A stretch of DNA of 10,141 nt from Synergistaceae bacterium (GTDB lineage: Bacteria; Synergistota; Synergistia; Synergistales; Aminobacteriaceae). The position numbers and the translations under genes were made by a program. This document shows, in pieces, positions 6,591 through 10,141 of the stretch (positions are counted from its first letter, which is position 1; each line of letters starts with the position of its first letter). The DNA lies in contig JAFVEW010000204.1 in the NCBI GenBank assembly GCA_017475805.1, forward strand, positions 1 through 10,141. The letters are read 5' to 3'. Under the pieces are notes generated by a model, which saw nothing but the letters and a program-made list of their open reading frames with translations, was not told the origin of the DNA and made no database searches.

Positions 6591-7248
6591 GGGGAAATTT
6601 TAAGCTTATCTGCTGTTGTTTTTTTAACCAATGTTGAAATGTTCTATAGGGTTAAGTTTTGGTGAATATGGCGGCAAAAATATTAATTTGCGTTTATTTT
6701 TTTCAGCCAGCTCATATAGCCGCTTTTTTCTGTGAAATGAGGCATTATCTAAAATTATCACTCCATCTTCAGGAACCTTAGGAAGTAGGTGTTCTTCAAA
6801 ACAAGCTTCAAAAAAACTCCGTGCATTGTTCTCTCGTACCTAAGAGAGGCTATTATTTCACGTCCCTTTTTCCTGCTACTATGCTTGTTCGCTGATATTC
6901 CGCTACTTTTTCAGAATTTTGCTCACCATAGTGCGTGTTTTTTCTCGTGATTTTTACCTTCTATAAGCATAAGTTACCGTTGTTTCACAACAGCCAAATT
7001 CTTCAGCAGCCTCACGTAAATATGCGTCCGGCTGTTCAGCAAAACAAACTTTAACTTTTTCAGGATCGAGTTTTTTAAATGATCTTCTCACTGGCTTTTT
7101 CTTTAATATTCCTTCTTCCTCAAGCTTAATTTCCCATGTTCTGATTGAGATAATCGCCGCTTTGAAAACTTCATGCGTTTGCATCAGGGTATGCTCCCTC
7201 TTTACGATATTCTATTACCCTTTTAAGATAATCTTCTGAGTACGCCAT
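6591..7248 (-). pseudogene. IS630-family transposase remnant, copy B
   Basis: The ATG at 7248-7246 opens AYSEDYLKRVIEYRKEG, close to copy A. A frameshift near 7190 follows, then an intact HTH/linker stretch of about 75 residues (7184-6954), including KKLDPEKVKVCFAEQPDAYL and EEFGCCETTVTYAY, ending at a stop. Beyond it come RTSIVAGKR and FFEACFEEHLLPKVPEDG. The second catalytic Asp is in IILDNASFHRK (codon at 6749-6747). The catalytic Glu is in LIFLPPYSPKLNPIEHF (codon at 6644-6642). The segment that should hold the first catalytic Asp is deleted, whereas copy A keeps it. The inner end near 6575-6600 is approximate. The two remnants are clearly related but diverged by many substitutions, so both are old. 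Confidence 0.87.
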
Positions 7249-7276
7249 ATACTTATTCTTATTGTATTGCATTTAT

Positions 7277-7296
7277 CGTTTTTTAGTTGAGCTTAG
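7277..7296 (-). repeat. Right terminal inverted repeat of the IS segment
   Basis: Read inward on the minus strand it begins CTAAGCTCAA followed by CTAAAAAACG (7286-7277), mirroring the left end. A TA at 7297-7298 lies just outside. The repeat supplies the last codons and stop (TKLN, TAA) of the truncated fic reading frame, which fixes the junction. Confidence 0.7.
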
Positions 7297-7508
7297 TATA
7301 TAAGCAATTTGCAAAACGGAAAATACCCTTTGAAATATTTTTTGTCAGTATCTCTTCGTCAAAATCATAAAGCCCTTCAAATAATGCCCTGTGTATAGCC
7401 TGTAATCCCTTCGTAAGTGCCGACTTCAATAACGTCAATTTCGCCGCTTGTAAAGAGTTTCTTAGCATTATCAAGGCTTAGAGCGTCTATTTCATTTTTG
7501 CTTAACAT
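7297..7508 (-). pseudogene. fic: Truncated, frameshifted Fic-domain gene (N-terminal part)
   Basis: Fic proteins transfer AMP or related groups onto target proteins. The ATG at 7508-7506, preceded by GAGGAG 4 bases away, opens [19 protein letters not shown] and continues through [14 protein letters not shown] single-base frameshift near 7405 follows. In the next frame the protein continues [15 protein letters not shown] and then [16 protein letters not shown]. These match the N-terminal half of class III-like stand-alone Fic proteins, whose usual form is [29 protein letters not shown]. The frame then runs into the IS edge. The catalytic HPFxxGNGR motif is absent from the window, so the gene is dead. 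The ATG is 17 bases after the capA stop, so it was probably co-transcribed with capA. No antitoxin-like partner was seen. Confidence 0.78.
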
Positions 7509-7525
7509 AATGCTCCTCGCTATTT

Positions 7526-8707
7526 TTATTTCGGTGATTTTCTTCTTTGCTTCGGCAAAACATCAGCGGACTCTTCGCGCCACAAAGTATAAAATCCATA
7601 TTCGTCAACTTCGTCTTGAGTGCCAAGAAAATCTAAAATATTTTTTCCTACGACTCTCAAATTTTTAATTTGATTTTTCGTAAGCCCTTCCATGTCGAGA
7701 GAGGCTATTGTGTTCTCGTCTGTGCCTGCGTAAGTTACTTCAGTTCGTTTCTGTCCCGGCGCAATTACCCATAAAGGAGCAATAGAAATTTTTGTGAGTC
7801 GGGTTTTATTTTCGTTTTTTGCAAACTCGGCGGCTAAAATACAGGTTCTTTCTCGCGGCAATGTCCTTTGAAACGATACAAAATTTCCAAGCGACCAAGC
7901 TACGGCTTTGAAATCTCCGCTTAAGTTTTTTATCTCAACAGGCTGCAAGACATGCGGGTGAGTTCCAATTATTAAATCAACGCCGTTATTAAAAGCTATA
8001 TCAGCGGCGCGTTTTTGATGAACGTTAGGCTTTAATTGATATTCATTGCCCCAATGAAAGCAGGCTATGATAATATCAGGGCTTAAATTTTTTGCACGTT
8101 CAAGGCTTGTGATTAAATCTTTCTCGTTAATAACATTCAAATGAACATCATTAGATTTCGGCCATAAATTGCTGCCGTAAGAATGATTAATAAACGCGGC
8201 TTTTATTCCGTCATTTTCTAAAATCACAGCGTCGTTTGAAAGAACGTCATCGAGGCCAAGACCGATCCAAGTTAAATCAGCGGAGTCTAAAATTTCTGTT
8301 GTCCGTCGCGCTCCGGCTGGGCCTTTATCAAAAATATGATTGTTAGCAAGCGTCAATAAATCTACGTCAAGACTTTTTAATAAATCCGCTAACTCGTCCG
8401 GCGTGTTAAACATCGGATAACCTGAATATTTTAATTTTTTGCCTTTTTGTTCTGTGCCAGCAAAAACAGTTTCAAGATTGCCGACTAAAAAAGCATCTTC
8501 GATTAAAGGTTTAATCCTTCGGAATTGCGGCGAAAAATCGAAAGAACCGCCTTTACGATAAGCCGCGTCAAGCTGCTGCTGATGAGCCATAATATCTCCG
8601 ATAAATAAAAATCTCGCTTTAGTCTCTTTTTCAGCTTCAGCAAAAATTGAACCGCCTGCGGAAAAAATAAAGACAAAAGTTAAAATCATTAAAAAATTTT
8701 TTTTCAT
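7526..8707 (-). CDS. Exported CapA-family (PGA_cap) metallophosphoesterase-like protein
   Basis: This family is named for CapA/PgsA of poly-gamma-glutamate capsule synthesis, but many members stand alone and their reaction is unknown. Residues 1-23 form a signal peptide (core MILTFVFIFSAGG, likely cut after SIFA). The metallophosphoesterase-like fold follows with its motifs in order: GDIM (37-40), NLET (77-80), ANNH (121-124), HWGNEY (218-223) and GTHPHV (248-253). These supply the Asp, Asn and His metal ligands. The C-terminal part, about 300-393, ends with a basic tail. The length of 393 is normal. A GAGG lies 8 bases before the ATG. No capB, capC or other capsule genes are nearby, so a capsule role is not supported. 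The protein probably acts outside the inner membrane, perhaps on wall-related material. Confidence 0.92.
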   Translation of the reverse strand: MKKNFLMILTFVFIFSAGGSIFAEAEKETKARFLFIGDIMAHQQQLDAAYRKGGSFDFSPQFRRIKPLIEDAFLVGNLETVFAGTEQKGKKLKYSGYPMFNTPDELADLLKSLDVDLLTLANNHIFDKGPAGARRTTEILDSADLTWIGLGLDDVLSNDAVILENDGIKAAFINHSYGSNLWPKSNDVHLNVINEKDLITSLERAKNLSPDIIIACFHWGNEYQLKPNVHQKRAADIAFNNGVDLIIGTHPHVLQPVEIKNLSGDFKAVAWSLGNFVSFQRTLPRERTCILAAEFAKNENKTRLTKISIAPLWVIAPGQKRTEVTYAGTDENTIASLDMEGLTKNQIKNLRVVGKNILDFLGTQDEVDEYGFYTLWREESADVLPKQRRKSPK

Positions 8708-8745
8708 TGTCTGTGCCTCGCGTTAATTGTTTTATAATTAAATCT

Positions 8746-8754
8746 ATAGTAACA
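8746..8754 (-). promoter_or_regulatory. Possible extended -10 promoter for capA
   Basis: On the minus strand TGTTACTAT forms a TGn plus TACTAT extended -10 element, five of six bases matching TATAAT. It would start transcription about 30 bases before the capA ATG. No clear -35 is present, which is acceptable for an extended -10. I could not locate a convincing promoter for the divergent gene at 8833 in this 125-base AT-rich gap. Confidence 0.35.
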
Positions 8755-8832
8755 TGCTATTTTAATATTCATTCATTCATTTTTTTCATTTTTTAATTAT
8801 TTTTTTATTGGACAAAGGAGTGTGTATCTTTA

Positions 8833-9477
8833 ATGCGAAAAATTTTTTTAACATTTCTGCTCTTGGCCTCGTTTGTTTCGTCTTCTTATGCTAAGGCCGT
8901 CGTTGTAAATCTTCCCGCGCCTAACAAAACCGGCGGAATGCCTCTGAATGAAGCTGCAACTTTGAGGCACACAGAGCGGGAATTTACTGACGCTGTTATA
9001 ACTCCGCAAGAACTTTCTGATTTATTATACGTCGCCGCAGGAGTAAATCGAGATAACGGCTTGCGAGTTTATCCCGTAGGTAAAGGCGTTCAAGATACTT
9101 TCGTTTATGTTTTTAATAAAGAAGGCGTTTATAAATTCGACGCTCCGAGTCATTCACTCGAATTAATAACAAAAGGCGATCACAGACAAGATACAGGCAC
9201 TCCGACTTATATAGGCCGAGCCGCAGTTAATTTAGTTTATGTCCAGGATATTAAGGCGTGGGCTGCTGAAGACAAACCGCGAGAAACTATCGAACGCTGG
9301 GGATTTGCTCATACGGGTGCGATAATGCAGAACGTTTATTTATTCGCGGCGTCAAAAGGTTGGAACAGCGCAGTTCGCGGAAGTTTTGATGCAAGAAAAA
9401 TTAGCAAAATTTTAGACCTTAACAAAGATCAAATTATTACGCTTGTTCAATCAATAGGGCCTAATGTTAATCCTTAA
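8833..9477 (+). CDS. Exported SagB-like nitroreductase-family protein
   Basis: The 214 residues begin with a signal peptide (1-20, cut likely after SSYA). A nitroreductase/SagB-type dehydrogenase fold follows, normally an FMN-dependent dimer. Recognisable pieces are NLPAPNKTGGMPLNEA near 26-41, LSDLLYVAAGVNRDNGLRVYP (61-81), the DTFVYVFNKEGVYKFDA strand region (88-104), GDHR (115-118) and WGFAHTGAIMQNVYLFAASKGW (156-177). In many relatives the flavin-phosphate motif reads RRSxREF; here it is RHTEREF (45-51), so one Arg is replaced. The family includes ThcOx/SagB oxidases and nitroreductases, but the substrate of exported members is unknown. AAAGGAG lies 12 bases before the ATG, a rather long gap. 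The following permease starts 16 bases after its stop, so they likely form an operon. Confidence 0.87.
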   Translation: MRKIFLTFLLLASFVSSSYAKAVVVNLPAPNKTGGMPLNEAATLRHTEREFTDAVITPQELSDLLYVAAGVNRDNGLRVYPVGKGVQDTFVYVFNKEGVYKFDAPSHSLELITKGDHRQDTGTPTYIGRAAVNLVYVQDIKAWAAEDKPRETIERWGFAHTGAIMQNVYLFAASKGWNSAVRGSFDARKISKILDLNKDQIITLVQSIGPNVNP

Positions 9478-9493
9478 ATCTTAAACTCTACGA

Positions 9494-10141
9494 ATGAATA
9501 ATAACGACGAGCAGCAACAGAATTTTAGATTTACAAGAAAATTAAAAGTTTTTGATGCTTGGACGCTGTCTTTTGGCGGCATTATCGGCTTTGGCTCTTT
9601 TCTTATGCCGGGAACAACATTTCTAAAAAACGCCGGGATTTTAGGAACGCTTATAGCTATGGAGATCGGCCTTTTTACGATGCTAATAATTTCATATGCT
9701 TACGGCTATATGGCGAAAAAATTTTCGTTATCAGGCGGCCAATTCCTTTATGCTGAAAAAGCGTTCGGCCGAAAACACGGATTTATATGCGCGTGGTTTT
9801 TAGGTCTTTGCTATCTATCAATAATTCCGATGGACGCTATGGCCTTGAGTCTCTTTTTCAGGTCAATTTACGGCAACACGTTTCAAGTTGTTTTTCTTTA
9901 TAACATATCCGGCGATGATGTTTATTTAGGCGAATTTTTAGTCGCTACAGCGTCATTAATTTTATTTGCTTATGTTTTGTCAAAGGGTGTGCGTATCGGA
10001 GCAATTATTCAAAACGTCATGGTTATAATTTTAATTGCGGGCGTGTTATTGATTTTGCTCGGTGCTTTTGCTTGTGATGCAGTCAAACTTTCAAATTTTA
10101 ATCCGTTGTTTTATCCCGATGATCGGAGCTTTTTCTTACAA
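9494..10141 (+). CDS. APC-superfamily amino acid permease, N-terminal 216 residues (cut by window edge)
   Basis: This is an inner-membrane secondary transporter, most likely for amino acids or amines. After a short polar N-terminus (about 20 residues, Asn/Gln rich) comes the first span with the family's glycine-rich unwound segment, LSFGGIIGFGSF. Further hydrophobic spans follow near residues 50-70, 98-120, 148-165 and 172-195. The loop SLSGGQFLYAEKAFGRKHG between the second and third spans is typical of APC permeases. The reading frame is open to the last base, so about half the protein lies beyond the window. The start is the first in-frame ATG after an upstream stop at 9482-9484. No Shine-Dalgarno is evident, so translation may be coupled to the nitroreductase gene ending 16 bases earlier. 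Confidence 0.88.
   Translation, partial: MNNNDEQQQNFRFTRKLKVFDAWTLSFGGIIGFGSFLMPGTTFLKNAGILGTLIAMEIGLFTMLIISYAYGYMAKKFSLSGGQFLYAEKAFGRKHGFICAWFLGLCYLSIIPMDAMALSLFFRSIYGNTFQVVFLYNISGDDVYLGEFLVATASLILFAYVLSKGVRIGAIIQNVMVIILIAGVLLILLGAFACDAVKLSNFNPLFYPDDRSFFLQ

Larger units (their letters stand above)
6001..7296. mobile_element. Decayed IS630-family segment, two copies tail to tail
   Basis: This gene-free stretch of about 1.3 kb holds two broken IS630-family transposase copies in opposite directions, with their 5' ends facing outward. The outer edges match as inverted repeats: GTAAGC inward from 6001, and CTAAGC inward from 7296 on the other strand, each followed by an identical 10-base core CTAAAAAACG. 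The flanking bases are TA at 5999-6000 and TA at 7297-7298, consistent with the TA target choice of IS630/Tc1-mariner elements. Neither copy can make a functional transposase alone: both have stops, frameshifts and internal deletions. The structure could come from insertion of one copy into or next to another followed by deletion, or from inversion. Confidence 0.85.

Noticed and set aside
6600..6695. Apparent plus-strand transposase C-terminus (pieces such as PMLN and NMAAKI) that would extend copy A
   Set aside because: The minus strand of the same bases reads far better as LIFLPPYSPKLNPIEHF of copy B. The plus-strand similarity is an antisense artefact.
6954..7184. Intact 76-codon minus-strand frame as a separate small HTH gene
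   Set aside because: It is the undamaged middle of transposase copy B, bounded by a frameshift and a stop, and the flanking remnants continue the same IS630 protein.
7417..7668. Plus-strand open frame of 83 codons
   Set aside because: It is antisense to the end of the CapA gene and the fic remnant, both of which have recognisable protein motifs.
8723..8741. Inverted repeat TTAATT / AATTAA before capA as an operator
   Set aside because: Short AT-only arms with a 7-base spacer in a very AT-rich gap are expected by chance. There is no supporting motif.
8767..8782. Tetranucleotide ATTC repeat upstream of the nitroreductase as a phase-variation tract
   Set aside because: Only about three units are present, too few to suggest slippage switching, and it lies outside the coding region.
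9559..9756. Plus-strand open frame of 65 codons
   Set aside because: It is a frame shadow inside the APC permease, whose own frame is open from 9494 to the window end.

Overview
The window is a low-GC bacterial segment. It has a Gram-positive-style division kit (sepF, divIVA) and several exported proteins with ordinary signal peptides. It also carries a decayed IS630-family element. A Firmicute or, slightly preferred, a gut-type member of the Synergistota would fit. This is inference from gene content and style; no rRNA or other taxonomic marker is present. No tRNA, rRNA or CRISPR array was seen.

Layout. (1) Positions 1-2058, minus strand: a tight operon read sepF -> divIVA -> recX -> radA, with radA running off the left edge. 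sepF and divIVA overlap by 4 bases (ATGA), and divIVA and recX also overlap. It couples septum and pole proteins with RecA-associated recombination factors. (2) Positions 2059-2201: a divergent control region. It holds a 15-bp palindrome that resembles a 7-1-7 Fur box, a pyrimidine tract, and a good minus-strand promoter for sepF. (3) Positions 2202-5952, plus strand: ridA, an FbpC/PotA-type ABC ATPase, a small exported coiled-coil membrane protein, and a 624-residue fused double permease of the FbpB type. A hairpin terminator follows. No substrate-binding protein gene is present. (4) Positions 6001-7296: a decayed mobile segment made of two IS630-family transposase pseudogenes meeting tail to tail. 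Matching terminal inverted repeats and TA dinucleotides lie at both outer edges. (5) Positions 7297-8707, minus strand: an exported CapA-family protein, followed by the N-terminal part of a Fic-domain gene that is frameshifted and cut off exactly at the IS edge. (6) Positions 8833-10141, plus strand: an exported SagB-like nitroreductase, then an APC-superfamily permease that runs off the right edge.

How the genes work together. The left operon is housekeeping (division and DNA repair). The central operon is an importer, for which ferric iron is the best but unproven substrate guess. The guess rests on the fused FbpB-like permease and the Fur-like box upstream. The region from 5953 to 7508 is a scar of IS insertion and decay that destroyed a fic gene. 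The right end carries envelope-related genes of uncertain physiological role.
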